From: Bacteriovoracaceae bacterium | GTDB lineage: Bacteria; Bdellovibrionota; Bacteriovoracia; Bacteriovoracales; Bacteriovoracaceae | DNA: 64,000 nucleotides | Assembly: GCA_947446575.1 (NCBI GenBank) | Contig: CANFHC010000005.1 | Span: forward strand, 62,001 to 126,000 | Direction: 5' to 3' | Part shown: in pieces, positions 36,462 to 46,014 of the stretch | Numbering within the stretch: position 1 is the stretch's first letter | How the letters are laid out: each line of letters opens with the position of its first letter | The notes under the pieces: generated by a model | Told to the model about the DNA's origin: nothing | Seen by the model: the letters and a program-made list of their open reading frames with translations, nothing else | Database searches by the model: none | Translations under genes and position numbers: made by a program

Positions 36462-37368
36462 AATATTTAATAAAACCCTTTATGCACTACTTACAATTTT
36501 TGTAGCCCTCACGACTATCTTTTTTGTTATCCGGTTATCTCCAGGGGATCCAGTCGAAACTGTTTTGGGACAAAAAGCGACTCAAGCAGAAATTAGCAAA
36601 TTAAGAAATCAACTCGGATTAAATTTATCTTTAATGTCTCAGTATAAAGTTTATTTAAAGGGATTATCTCAGGGTGATTTAGGGAAAACAATTTTTGGTG
36701 CAAAAGACGTTAAAGGACTTTTAAAAGAAAGAATGAAGCCTACTATTACACTCGCTACAATTTCTGTAACCATGTCGGCTTTTATTGGAATTTTTTTAGG
36801 CATGTGGGCCGGTGTAAAAAAAAATAAAGGGTTTGATAAGTTTTCCCGTCTCATTTCTCTCTTTGCTTTATCGTTTCCTATTTTTTCCCTAGCTCCACTT
36901 TTAGTTTTAATTTTTTCAATAAAACTAAATTTACTTCCTGTATCCGAATGGGGAACTCTAAAACATGCGATATTGCCTATTATTACTTTAGTCATTCCTC
37001 TTTCTGCTGTGCTTATGCGGGTGACACGCAATAAATACCTCGAAGAAGTTCATTCACAATGGGTTATGGTTACTCGCTCTAAGGGGCTAGATGAAGTTGC
37101 AATCCTTCTTAGAATTTTAAAAGTTTGTCTGCCTACAATTTTAAATATTGTGGCTATTCAACTCTCTGTTGTTATTGCTGGAACAATGATTACTGAAACT
37201 ATTTTTGATATACCAGGAATGGGTTCGTTATTATTTGATGGTATTCAAAATCGCGACTATCCAATCGTTCAAGGTGTTATTGTTTATTCGACTGTTACTT
37301 ATATGGTGATTTATTTTCTGATTGATTTTATTAATGAGAGAATTGATCCAAGGACTGCGAGTGAGTAG
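36454..37368 (+). CDS. Peptide-type ABC transporter permease (DppB/OppB-like)
   Basis: The 304-residue protein has the typical OppB pattern: an N-terminal membrane span, FFVIRLSPGDPVETVLG, then five spans with the EAA-type ATPase-contact loop (YLEEVHSQWVMVTRSKGLDE). It starts at a TTG overlapping the lipoprotein stop (TTGAGTAA). Together with the next gene it forms the membrane channel of a Dpp/Opp importer. No ATPase or solute-binding protein is encoded nearby, so those parts must lie elsewhere. Next to NagZ, uptake of murein peptides is a reasonable idea. Confidence 0.88.
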   Translation: MSKIFNKTLYALLTIFVALTTIFFVIRLSPGDPVETVLGQKATQAEISKLRNQLGLNLSLMSQYKVYLKGLSQGDLGKTIFGAKDVKGLLKERMKPTITLATISVTMSAFIGIFLGMWAGVKKNKGFDKFSRLISLFALSFPIFSLAPLLVLIFSIKLNLLPVSEWGTLKHAILPIITLVIPLSAVLMRVTRNKYLEEVHSQWVMVTRSKGLDEVAILLRILKVCLPTILNIVAIQLSVVIAGTMITETIFDIPGMGSLLFDGIQNRDYPIVQGVIVYSTVTYMVIYFLIDFINERIDPRTASE

Positions 37369-38194
37369 AAAAATTACCAAAGAAATGCGTTGGGGGTTTG
37401 GCATACTTTCACTGTACGCAGTCTGGGCCGTTGCTTGGTTTTTCTATCGCTCACTTATTAAAGGTTCAATTTTTCGTCCATATGTTCCAGAACTAAATAT
37501 GCAAACTGAACTTGCTTTGCCTTTCAGTAAAGGATTAATCCTTGGCGCAGATTTATTAGGTAGATCTCTGCTAGAAGTTTTATCAGCAGGGCTAACTTAT
37601 TCTCTAACTATTTCACTGATCGTCACAATCTCTACCGCTTCAATTGGAATCTTCATGGGCTATATGGCTGTGAAGGCTCCGAGTTGGTTTAAATTATGTT
37701 TCGATCTATTAATCAATATTATTTTTATTTTTCCTAGCATCTTAATTGCTATAATGATTATGGCTGTTACGGGTCAGTCGATGCAGGGATTGATTTTTGC
37801 TTTAGTTATTACTGGTTGGTCAGGTTATGCAAAAATAGCTCGCGGAGAATCCAAACGAGTTTTGGCGCTTACTTATGTGGAAGGAGCAAGAGCTGTTGGT
37901 ATTGGAGAAGTGAGATTATTTTTTAGAATTATTATTCCAGCAATATTGCCAGTGATGATTGTGAATATGGTTTTAGGAATAAGTGGAGTTATTATAAGTG
38001 AAGCAGCCTTGGGATTTTTGGGACTAGGTGCTAGTCCCTATTCTTGGGGTGCAATGTTAGGTGCATCTAAAACAGTTTTATTAGAAGCTCCGCACATCGC
38101 AATGATTTTAAGTTTAACAATGGCCGGATTAATTATTGGATTAAATTTATTGGGTGATGGTCTAAGAGATTACCTCGATCCAAAAGAAAATTAA
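37361..38194 (+). CDS. Peptide-type ABC transporter permease (DppC/OppC-like)
   Basis: The start is placed at the GTG in GTGAGTAG, which overlaps the OppB-like stop by eight bases just as the two genes before it do; the longer frame from 37322 would overlap by 47. The 277-residue protein has about six spans, the OppC motif GADLLGRSLLEVLSAG near residue 60 and the EAA loop (YVEGARAVGIGEVRLFFRIIIP). It pairs with the upstream permease. NagZ follows after 12 bases. Confidence 0.88.
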   Translation: MSRKITKEMRWGFGILSLYAVWAVAWFFYRSLIKGSIFRPYVPELNMQTELALPFSKGLILGADLLGRSLLEVLSAGLTYSLTISLIVTISTASIGIFMGYMAVKAPSWFKLCFDLLINIIFIFPSILIAIMIMAVTGQSMQGLIFALVITGWSGYAKIARGESKRVLALTYVEGARAVGIGEVRLFFRIIIPAILPVMIVNMVLGISGVIISEAALGFLGLGASPYSWGAMLGASKTVLLEAPHIAMILSLTMAGLIIGLNLLGDGLRDYLDPKEN

Positions 38195-38206
38195 GATAGG
38201 AATTAT

Positions 38207-39292
38207 ATGACTCAATTAGGACAATTAGTATTTACAGGATTAAGCGGACTGACTCTTACAGATGAAGAAAAAAAATTCATCGAAAAAGAAGATATTGGTG
38301 GAGTTATTCTGTTTTCAAAAAATTACGAGTCACCGGCGCAGTTAGCAGAATTGGTGAATAATATTCAAATGCTCAGAAAAGAATATCCACTTTTCATCGC
38401 TACTGACCATGAAGGAGGGAGAGTCGTAAGATTTAAAACTCATTTCACTCAATTCCCTCCAATGCTAGATATTGCTCGCCTTGATTCACCAAAATTATTT
38501 TTTGATGTTGCTACAATTATGGCCGAAGAACTCCTTTCTTGTGGAGTCAATTTAGATCTAGCTCCAGTTTGTGATATTTGGAATAATGAGCAAAATAAAG
38601 TTATTTGGGATCGCGCTTTTGGAATGGATTATGAAACTGTTTCTAAATTTATCTCATCCATGATTAGAGGATTTCAAACAAGCGGAATTCTTTCTTGTGC
38701 TAAACATTTTCCTGGACACGGTAATACATCAAAAGATTCACATTATGATCTTCCTATTGTAAAAAAACCTTTAGATCAAATTAAGGCTGAAGAATTTCAA
38801 CCGTTCATAAAGGCCATTAAGGCCCGGGTGGATATAATAATGATGGCTCATATAATTGTTGAAGATATTGATCCAAGTTTACCTTGCTCACTTTCTCCAC
38901 GTGCTCATGAGATGCTCCGAAATGATTTAAAATATAAGGGGCTAATTTTATCAGATGATATGCAAATGAAAGCTATTACTGACCACCGAGGAACAGGTGA
39001 AGCTGCTATGATGGCAATTAGAGCAGGAAGTGATTTAGTCGAGTATCGCGATATGGAAGAAGCGATGTTGGGACTAGAAGGGTTGAAGAAGGCGCAAAAA
39101 GATAAAACAATCAGATCTACAGACTTTACAGATCGCCTCACACGCATCGAAGAAAATAAAAAACGTTATTTTACTGAATACAAACCAATTTACGTTCCAG
39201 ATATTGAAAAAAAATTCAATCGTAAGGTTAATCAACAATTCGCTGATGACCTTCGGAAAAAAATTGCTGAGAAAATTGCTCAGAAATCTTAG
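38207..39292 (+). CDS. nagZ: Beta-N-acetylglucosaminidase NagZ (glycoside hydrolase family 3)
   Basis: The 361-residue protein carries the NagZ signature KHFPGHGNTSKDSHYDLP, whose His-Asp pair supplies the catalytic acid/base, and the nucleophile Asp in LILSDDMQMKAI. NagZ removes GlcNAc from anhydromuropeptides during peptidoglycan recycling in the cytoplasm. It is about 20 residues longer than E. coli NagZ because of a Lys-rich C-terminal tail. Its place behind peptide permeases fits uptake followed by recycling of wall fragments, though in a predator it might also act on prey wall material (speculative). Confidence 0.92.
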   Translation: MTQLGQLVFTGLSGLTLTDEEKKFIEKEDIGGVILFSKNYESPAQLAELVNNIQMLRKEYPLFIATDHEGGRVVRFKTHFTQFPPMLDIARLDSPKLFFDVATIMAEELLSCGVNLDLAPVCDIWNNEQNKVIWDRAFGMDYETVSKFISSMIRGFQTSGILSCAKHFPGHGNTSKDSHYDLPIVKKPLDQIKAEEFQPFIKAIKARVDIIMMAHIIVEDIDPSLPCSLSPRAHEMLRNDLKYKGLILSDDMQMKAITDHRGTGEAAMMAIRAGSDLVEYRDMEEAMLGLEGLKKAQKDKTIRSTDFTDRLTRIEENKKRYFTEYKPIYVPDIEKKFNRKVNQQFADDLRKKIAEKIAQKS

Positions 39293-39383
39293 TCAAAGTA
39301 CTAAGAGGATAATATTTCCACATACATTGCTCCTCATTAAAATTTCATTATATCTGATATCATAAAGTTATGATGGGGATAGA

Positions 39384-40787
39384 ATGAAAAAAGTCTTGTT
39401 AGGCTTGTCTATTTTTTTATTCATATTTAATTCAGGAACACTGAAGGCGATTGAGTTTGAAGATTTATCAGCAGACAGAAAATTTGAAATATACAAAGAG
39501 TCGTGTGATCAAGACCAGATGGCGAACTGTTATCAAGTTGCTCTTTGGTATAAAAATACACAACGAGTTGATCCCATTGAAAATCGTAAACTTCGTTCAG
39601 CGATTGAAGCCCTAAAAGAAAAAAGGAAAAAATTAAAAGAAACAGAAGAAAAAGGTGAACTCGAGCCTGATGAACTTCAGGAATTGCAAGCGGCCAGTGC
39701 AAGATTGGGAGAAGAAGGACAAAAGAGATATGCTACGGAAAAATATCTTGAATACTTATCAACGGCTTGTACGGCTAAAAGAAAAAACAAAGATGGTGAA
39801 TGGATTGATCCAGACCCAAAAAAAGAAATAAAAGTTGAGCAAGCAGCATGTAAAGAAAAAGAAGGAAAAAATTCTTACGAAGGATCTTTCATTCTCTACT
39901 ATGCATCCTTATTTCTTATCGGCCTAGCAGTTTTTCTTATCTCAAAAACTATTTTTCAAGATGAAGATCAATTCCAGGCATCTGAAAAATTAGACGATAA
40001 TAAAGAAAAAGATGAGATCGCAAAACATGGAATAATTCTCCGCTATTCGAGACCATTTTTTAAACGTTACTTCAGCCCAATTGTTTCGGGAATGAAAAAT
40101 AGAAAGACATTTAAAGATAAATACCGCCGAACTTTAGCTGCTTCTGGGCTGACTAATATTTTGACTCCTGAAGATTTTTTTGCTTTCAAATTATTTTTAA
40201 TTATTGGATTTCCAATCGTCTTTATTGTCTTGAAAATTTTTCTCGGTGCTGATTGGGATTTAGCTTTAATTCCAGTGGTTGCATTTGTAGGTTTTTTCTA
40301 CCCTGATTTTTGGGTAAGAGGAAAAATCCAACAACGCCAAAAAGAAGTTATTATGAGCATGCCTTTTTGTGTAGACATGCTTGCATTATCTGTTGAAGCC
40401 GGTTTGGATTTTGTAGCAGCTATGGCTAAAGTAAATGAGAAAGCAAAGGCCAATGCTCTTACTGAAGAATTTGATACCGTTATTCGAGAAATTAAAATTG
40501 GGGCCAGTAGAGCAGAAGCCTTAAGAAATCTTGCCTGGAGAGTGGATTTAATTCAAATTTCCTCTTTTTGCGCTACTTTAATTGCAGCCGACTCAGTTGG
40601 AGCTTCCATTGGGCCTATTCTAAAATCATTAGCTGTTGAAATCCGCCAAAAAAAATCTGCAGAAGTAGAAAAAGCAGGAGCGACTGCCGCTACTAAAATA
40701 TTATTTCCTATGATGTTCCTTATTATTCCATCAGTACTAATGATTGTATTTGCCCCGATTGTCTTGGAGATAGTCAATGGAAAGTAA
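39384..40787 (+). CDS. TadC-like type II secretion F-domain protein with extra exported N-terminal domain
   Basis: The 467-residue protein ends with a T2SSF domain (about residues 300-450) of the TadC type: MPFCVDMLALSVEAGLDF, SFCATLIAADSVGASIGPIL and a final hydrophobic helix. TadC is an inner-membrane platform component of Tad/Flp pilus assembly. The odd part is the N-terminus: a signal-peptide-like segment (1-22), then about 150 charged residues with four Cys and a Glu/Lys-rich coiled coil, before the first membrane helix at about 176. Normal TadC proteins lack this. No tadA, tadB or flp gene is present in the window. The next gene overlaps by 11 bases. Confidence 0.8.
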   Translation: MKKVLLGLSIFLFIFNSGTLKAIEFEDLSADRKFEIYKESCDQDQMANCYQVALWYKNTQRVDPIENRKLRSAIEALKEKRKKLKETEEKGELEPDELQELQAASARLGEEGQKRYATEKYLEYLSTACTAKRKNKDGEWIDPDPKKEIKVEQAACKEKEGKNSYEGSFILYYASLFLIGLAVFLISKTIFQDEDQFQASEKLDDNKEKDEIAKHGIILRYSRPFFKRYFSPIVSGMKNRKTFKDKYRRTLAASGLTNILTPEDFFAFKLFLIIGFPIVFIVLKIFLGADWDLALIPVVAFVGFFYPDFWVRGKIQQRQKEVIMSMPFCVDMLALSVEAGLDFVAAMAKVNEKAKANALTEEFDTVIREIKIGASRAEALRNLAWRVDLIQISSFCATLIAADSVGASIGPILKSLAVEIRQKKSAEVEKAGATAATKILFPMMFLIIPSVLMIVFAPIVLEIVNGK

Positions 40788-41136
40788 AAAATTTGTTTTA
40801 AAAAATCAGATCGGCGAAGTTGTTTGCAATAAAATGGTTGTTGCTAATAAATTTTTTGATCGAATGAAGGGATTGATGCTTTCAACTGAGATGCCAGATT
40901 GTGATGGCTTTTTAATTAGCCCATGCAACTCAATACATACATTTTTTATGCTTTATAGCTTGGATCTTTTGTTTCTGGACAAAGATTTCAAAGTTGTGAA
41001 AGCTGTGTACGATTTACGACCTTGGCGAATGAGTTGGATTTATTTTAGATCTTATCAGGTTTTAGAAATGAAAGCCGGAACTTTAAAGAAAGATATAAAA
41101 AGCGGAGATAGGTTAGAGGCCATATGTTTAAATTAG
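40777..41136 (+). CDS. DUF192 family protein
   Basis: The 119-residue protein matches DUF192: RMKGLMLSTEMPDCDGFLISPCNSIHTFFMLYSLDLLFLD is the core, with the conserved SIHTFFM-x-Y stretch, and a final AGTLKKDIKSGD corresponding to the family's gly-rich end. Many members are exported; this one lacks a signal peptide. Function is unsettled. DUF192 proteins commonly occur beside Tad genes, which agrees with the TadC-like neighbour. It overlaps both flanking genes (11 and 13 bases). Confidence 0.85.
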   Translation: MESKKFVLKNQIGEVVCNKMVVANKFFDRMKGLMLSTEMPDCDGFLISPCNSIHTFFMLYSLDLLFLDKDFKVVKAVYDLRPWRMSWIYFRSYQVLEMKAGTLKKDIKSGDRLEAICLN

Positions 41137-42692
41137 TCGTAGTTGGTGGAAAAGCTAGAGGACAAGAGTTTGTCCTAAAAAATGGAGATAATGTTCTCGG
41201 ACGAGATAGTTCGTGTGATATTCCATTTCCAGTAGAAGGTGTTTCTAAAAAACACTTTACAGTTACAGTAACTGACGATGTTGTTTATATTCAAGATATG
41301 GGAAGTGCCAATGGTACTTTCGTGAATGGAAAAATTATTAAACGGGCAACACTTAAAAGTGGAGATAAGGTTGGGTTACCTAACGCCATTTTACAAGTGG
41401 TACAAGTTCAAGAGAAAAAAATTGTCATCAAAAAGAAAGTAGCTTCCCAAAAAGAAAAAGAAGAAAACATTGATGATCTTCTAAACGGTGGGAATCCGCC
41501 TGAAAATCTGGTTGAAAAACTTTTTTGGGCATTTAAGTACAAAATAATGCCAATATTTCATGGTATTAATAACGAATACGAATGGCGAGTTATGTTGGCC
41601 ATTTTTACTGGAGCTTTTGCCCTTATTACTATCACACTTACCATTTCTCCAGTTCTTGATGGTGCCAAAGAAATTTTGCTTACGGAAATTGCCAATCGTG
41701 GAGCCCATTACGCCGAAGAAATTGGACGCATAAATGCTTCCGCTTTGGAGCAAAAAAACTTAGAAAGAATTGACACTACATTTTTAGATAGTGAAGAAGG
41801 AGTTGTCTCTTACGAATTGTTTGACCTTGAAGGAAGAATTGTAAGACCAACATCTAGGTTAAATGAATACACTAACGATCCTTTTTCTGTTCAAACAAGA
41901 GAATGGGCTATAAAAAACCGCGATAGTAAACAAGTTAAAAAACAACTATTAGAAAATGGACAAATTGGTATCGGGAAAAAAATCTTCGCTTATAACCCTA
42001 AAACAGGAACACCTGAACAAGTAGGTATTATCGCAATTCGATTTGCTCCTAGGACACTAGCAATAGAAGCGACAAAAAGTTCACGTCTATATCTCGAATC
42101 ATTAGTAACTTCGTTTTTGGTTGCCATTATCTTTTATGGAATTATCTATTATCTAACCTTGAGACCTATTGAAGAAATTCGACTGCAAACTGAAGAAGCT
42201 TTAAGAGGAAGAAGAAGAAATGTTGATAGCAAACTTCTTTTTGAAGAATTAAACCCTGTGAGGAATGCTATTAATACTGGATTACAAAGAATTCGTGAAT
42301 TGCAAAGAGATGAGTCTGACGTTGATCCAAATGATATAGAAAGTGACACTTCTTACGTCAATACTTTGGTGGAATTCATGCAAGGTGCTCAGGGTCCTGT
42401 CATTGTTTTAAATTCATCTAAGAACTTAATTAAACTCAATACGGCAGCAGAGGATATTTGTGGTATCCGCTTATCTATGGCGGAAGGAATGAATATTTTA
42501 GACATAACAAAAGAGCGAGGATTTGCAGCAACTTTGATTGAGCTTTGTGATAATTCGTCAAATAATAATGGAACGTCACAACAAGGTCATTACGAACTTC
42601 AAGGGAAACAATTTAATATTTTTATCACTTCACTGATGGGGAAGGATGGATTTGCAAAAGGATTCTATATTTCTTTTGTACAGGATACTTAA
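41124..42692 (+). CDS. FHA-domain transmembrane sensor-like protein
   Basis: The 522-residue protein begins with an FHA domain (1-95: LGRDSSCDI, SKKHF, GSANGTFVNG), which binds phosphothreonine peptides. A linker leads to a first membrane span (about 157-177), an extracytoplasmic part of some 150 residues, a second span (about 328-347), a HAMP-like helix and a PAS-like domain (about 405-522). There is no histidine kinase or other output domain, so it may sense a ligand and pass the signal through its FHA or PAS partners. It is the first of three consecutive FHA genes. Confidence 0.8.
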   Translation: MFKLVVVGGKARGQEFVLKNGDNVLGRDSSCDIPFPVEGVSKKHFTVTVTDDVVYIQDMGSANGTFVNGKIIKRATLKSGDKVGLPNAILQVVQVQEKKIVIKKKVASQKEKEENIDDLLNGGNPPENLVEKLFWAFKYKIMPIFHGINNEYEWRVMLAIFTGAFALITITLTISPVLDGAKEILLTEIANRGAHYAEEIGRINASALEQKNLERIDTTFLDSEEGVVSYELFDLEGRIVRPTSRLNEYTNDPFSVQTREWAIKNRDSKQVKKQLLENGQIGIGKKIFAYNPKTGTPEQVGIIAIRFAPRTLAIEATKSSRLYLESLVTSFLVAIIFYGIIYYLTLRPIEEIRLQTEEALRGRRRNVDSKLLFEELNPVRNAINTGLQRIRELQRDESDVDPNDIESDTSYVNTLVEFMQGAQGPVIVLNSSKNLIKLNTAAEDICGIRLSMAEGMNILDITKERGFAATLIELCDNSSNNNGTSQQGHYELQGKQFNIFITSLMGKDGFAKGFYISFVQDT

Positions 42693-42701
42693 CAAGTAAA
42701 T

Positions 42702-43757
42702 ATGAGTAAAAACGTAAGAATTACCAATGAACTAAAAAATCCGTCAGAGGCAGGAACGCATTATCGTTTCCTGTGCATGACTGGACCTGACAAAGGTAGG
42801 GTTTATTATTTAATTGGAAAAAGAATTATTATTGGGCGCGGTGAAAACGCCGACATTCTTATTGTTGATGCAAAAATATCTAGAGAGCATGCAGAGCTTT
42901 CATTTTCAGATGGTGGCTACACCATTACAGATCTTGGAGCTCAAAATGGAATTATTGTTAATGATACTAAAGTAAAACAAAAAAAATTAGCAGATGCAGA
43001 GAAGATTGTAATTGGGCAAACAGTTTTTAAATACAATATTATTGAAGTGACGAATTCTGAGATGGTGGTGAGTAGCGGTGAGGGAAACCAAATTGTAGTT
43101 GCCAAAGATAATGGCAAATCTCCCAAATCAAAAGTTTCAGTAAAGACTAATAATAATTCCTTTGATAAGCCTGTTCAAAAAAATGCTGCTGGCAAAAAAG
43201 GTCCACCTAAAATAATTATTATCGGGGCACTTTTAGTCGGTGCTTATTTGTTTTTGTTTAATGACAGTGAACTTCCGAAATCTAAAACTGCAAAAAATTC
43301 AACAGGCAGTAACGATTTTGATAACTTTTCCCCGATAACACCTAAAAAAGTTTCTCCAGAGGATGCAGAGTCCACGCGCAAAATGGAAACACTTATTCAC
43401 AGTGGAAGACGTGAATTTAGTGAAGGGAATTATTTCAGAGCGATTGAGGATTTTAGGTTGGCACTTTTATTAAACCCAAATAATGGACACGCTAGTTTCT
43501 ATCTGTCTAAGGCAAAACAAAGTTTAGATGATGACATTAAAAAAAACATGGAAAAAGGAAAACAAGAGCATGAGTCTAAAAAACTTCAAGCAGCTATTGT
43601 TTCATATTGTGGAGTCTTACAATTAATACAAAATTATCCTGATGATGAAAGATATAAAAATGCACAATTGCAAATTAGTGCGATTGAATCCGAATTAGGA
43701 ATGGAGAAAGGTGAAGTTAAATGTTTCGAAACGAAATCAGCCGAATCAAAAAATTGA
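42702..43757 (+). CDS. FHA-domain protein with membrane helix and TPR-like repeats
   Basis: The 351-residue protein has an N-terminal FHA domain (about 25-108: IGRGENADIL, SREHAEL, GAQNGIIVN), a disordered Lys/Asn-rich linker, a single membrane helix (about 168-184, IIIIGALLVGAYLFLF) and TPR-like helices (about 225-345) with the AIEDFRLALLLNPNNGHA pattern. Predicted topology puts FHA in the cytoplasm and the TPRs outside. Same layout as the next protein, so the two probably arose by duplication. The 3' end overlaps the next gene by 47 bases. Confidence 0.8.
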   Translation: MSKNVRITNELKNPSEAGTHYRFLCMTGPDKGRVYYLIGKRIIIGRGENADILIVDAKISREHAELSFSDGGYTITDLGAQNGIIVNDTKVKQKKLADAEKIVIGQTVFKYNIIEVTNSEMVVSSGEGNQIVVAKDNGKSPKSKVSVKTNNNSFDKPVQKNAAGKKGPPKIIIIGALLVGAYLFLFNDSELPKSKTAKNSTGSNDFDNFSPITPKKVSPEDAESTRKMETLIHSGRREFSEGNYFRAIEDFRLALLLNPNNGHASFYLSKAKQSLDDDIKKNMEKGKQEHESKKLQAAIVSYCGVLQLIQNYPDDERYKNAQLQISAIESELGMEKGEVKCFETKSAESKN

Positions 43758-46011
43758 TTTAGGCAAGGACGTTCTCGCTTTTGATTATTCAGAAACAGTT
43801 TTTTTGATCGGTCGATCAAAAGATTGTCATATTATGCTCGACGATAAACAAATATCCCGAGAGCACGTTCGTATTATTCACAAAAATGGCAAATGGTTCG
43901 CAGAAAAAACATCTGAAGAGAATGCATGTCTTCATAATGGAGAAGAATTTCATAGAGTAGAGCTCGATAATGGCGATACTCTTACTATCGCTGGTTTTAC
44001 TATTGCAGTTGAAAATGAATCTGAAAATAATGAAGTGCCGGCTCCTGTTGTAAAAAATGAACCAGTTGCACCTCTAGTAGTGACGAAGCCAATTCCAACT
44101 GAGGCGCCGGAAGAACCTAAGGTTACTCCCGCACGCGATCTCGATGTCACTCGAGAAATCGATAATTCAGAATTAACCAACGAAATAAATATAAATGATC
44201 AGCAAGTTTTCAAAACGGATGAGGTGACAGCTGATATAGAAATTCCTTCAGATTTTCAATCTTTTGATCAATCAGAAAAATCAGATGATGAATTTAATTA
44301 CGAAGAAAATTCTGAAAGTGAAGCCGAAAAAGCTCTAGGTTTAAATGCTGAAGATGGTGCCGAAGGTGGAGAAGCGCCTGTTGTAAGTGACGATAATATG
44401 TCTTACTCGTTAGAAAATATTGACGCCAGCAGTGATGATGAAAGTACGAAAGTCATTCAAACTTTTTCTAAAGTTCAATTAGAATTATTTGGTGAAACTG
44501 CTCCCTATGATCGGTACTTGCTTGAAAATGATAAAACTTATATTGGAAGAGATCCGAGCAAGTGCCAAATTGTTTTAAATGACACTGAAGTTTCTTCAGT
44601 CCATGCAGTTATTACAAAAAATAATATTATGATCAGTATTGAAGATTTAAATTCTTCAAACGGGACTATTCTCAATGGCGACCGCATAAACAAAGCCACT
44701 CTAAACCATAACGATGAGTTCGTTATCGGTGGTGTTACTTTTACCGTGAAGTTTCGTTCGGACTTTTTAAAAGAAGAAAATTCTAGACTCATGGCCGTTG
44801 ATGATAATCAAACGGTAGAAGTAGAAGAAGTTGTAGAGATTGAGGCTGAAGAAGGTGAGCATGTTGATGCTTTAGGAGAACTAGTAAGTGGCGCTCCAGA
44901 GGAAAAATCATTAATCAAGCGTATTTGGAAAGATGATAAAAAAAGAAAGAATGTTATCATTGGAGCAGTATTGCTAGTTGGGGCTTGGGTCATGTTTGGA
45001 GATGAAAGTTCAACTCCACCGGCCACTCCAATTAAAAAAGGAAAAAAGGCGACTCCCAAAGCAGAAGAAAAAGCTGTTATTAACAAAACGAACGGGAAAA
45101 AAATTTCTGAAGAAGAAAAAAGATCTTTATCTGCCCGTTATGAAATTGGGAAAAACCATTTCAACAATGGACGCTATAGAGACGCTCTTGACGAATTATT
45201 AAAAATCTCAGCCGTGGATCCTAATTTCAACTCTTCTTTGCAAACATTGATATCACTTTCCAAAGAAGGATTAGGAAAATTAGAAGAACAAGAAAAAAAA
45301 CGAGTTGCCGAACAAGCAGCTGCAGAGAAAAAAATAAAAGTAAAAGATCTAGTTCTAAAAGCTACGGGGTTTGTAAAAGACCGCAGAGTAGAAATGGCCC
45401 AAGATATTTTTAATGAGATTGCTAAAATTGATCCTGAAAATATCGAAATTACTAAAATGAAGTTAGAGCTCGAAGATTGGCAAAAAGAGAAATTAAGAAA
45501 AGAGCTAGAAGAAGCATCAAAGAAAAAAGCACGAGAAGATAAAATTGAAAAATTAAAACCCGGGAAAAGTCTTTTTTTACAAAAAGAATGGTTCAAGGCC
45601 ATAGGTAAATTAGAAGATTTTCTTAAAGTAAAAGATATGGATGAAGATCTGACTAAAGAAGCTTCGGACATGTTAAAAGCATCCAAGGATGAGATAAATT
45701 CAGCAGTTGCCCCACTTATTGGTAAAGCCAAGTCTTTGATGGAAGGACAAGACTTAAAAGGTGCTTACGAAGTTTACCAGCAAATTTTAAAAGTTGAGCC
45801 TTCAAATGCCGAAGCTCTCAACCAAGTCGTCGACATAAAAGAGCAGCTTTCAAACAAGGCCCGCAAAATATATCGCGAGGCTATTATTTCAGAATCGTTG
45901 AGTCTCTTTCAAGATGCGAAAGAAAAATTTCAAGAGGTCCAGCAGATCTCACCGGTTGATAGTGATTATTATAAAAAAGCTACAGACAAGTTACGGGATT
46001 ATCTGGAATAA
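43711..46011 (+). CDS. Double-FHA membrane protein with C-terminal TPR repeats
   Basis: The 766-residue protein starts at a GTG inside the previous gene (GGAG a few bases upstream). FHA domain 1 covers about 28-100 (IGRSKDCHI, SREHVRI) and FHA domain 2 about 258-345 (IGRDPSKCQIVL, SSNGTILNG), separated by a long acidic, Pro/Glu-rich linker. A single membrane helix lies at about 413-430 (IIGAVLLVGAWVMFG). TPR-like helices fill 460-766. In domain 1 the NG region is less conserved (ENACLHNGEE). Two phosphothreonine readers on one membrane anchor suggest assembly of a phosphorylation-dependent complex. Confidence 0.82.
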   Translation: MKLNVSKRNQPNQKIDLGKDVLAFDYSETVFLIGRSKDCHIMLDDKQISREHVRIIHKNGKWFAEKTSEENACLHNGEEFHRVELDNGDTLTIAGFTIAVENESENNEVPAPVVKNEPVAPLVVTKPIPTEAPEEPKVTPARDLDVTREIDNSELTNEININDQQVFKTDEVTADIEIPSDFQSFDQSEKSDDEFNYEENSESEAEKALGLNAEDGAEGGEAPVVSDDNMSYSLENIDASSDDESTKVIQTFSKVQLELFGETAPYDRYLLENDKTYIGRDPSKCQIVLNDTEVSSVHAVITKNNIMISIEDLNSSNGTILNGDRINKATLNHNDEFVIGGVTFTVKFRSDFLKEENSRLMAVDDNQTVEVEEVVEIEAEEGEHVDALGELVSGAPEEKSLIKRIWKDDKKRKNVIIGAVLLVGAWVMFGDESSTPPATPIKKGKKATPKAEEKAVINKTNGKKISEEEKRSLSARYEIGKNHFNNGRYRDALDELLKISAVDPNFNSSLQTLISLSKEGLGKLEEQEKKRVAEQAAAEKKIKVKDLVLKATGFVKDRRVEMAQDIFNEIAKIDPENIEITKMKLELEDWQKEKLRKELEEASKKKAREDKIEKLKPGKSLFLQKEWFKAIGKLEDFLKVKDMDEDLTKEASDMLKASKDEINSAVAPLIGKAKSLMEGQDLKGAYEVYQQILKVEPSNAEALNQVVDIKEQLSNKARKIYREAIISESLSLFQDAKEKFQEVQQISPVDSDYYKKATDKLRDYLE

Positions 46012-46014
46012 AAA

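Noticed and set aside
45174-45731. 185-codon minus-strand open frame opposite the double-FHA gene
   Set aside because: It is antisense to a protein with clear FHA and TPR structure; the translation is Ser/Phe-rich, typical of a shadow of a Lys/Glu-rich coding strand.
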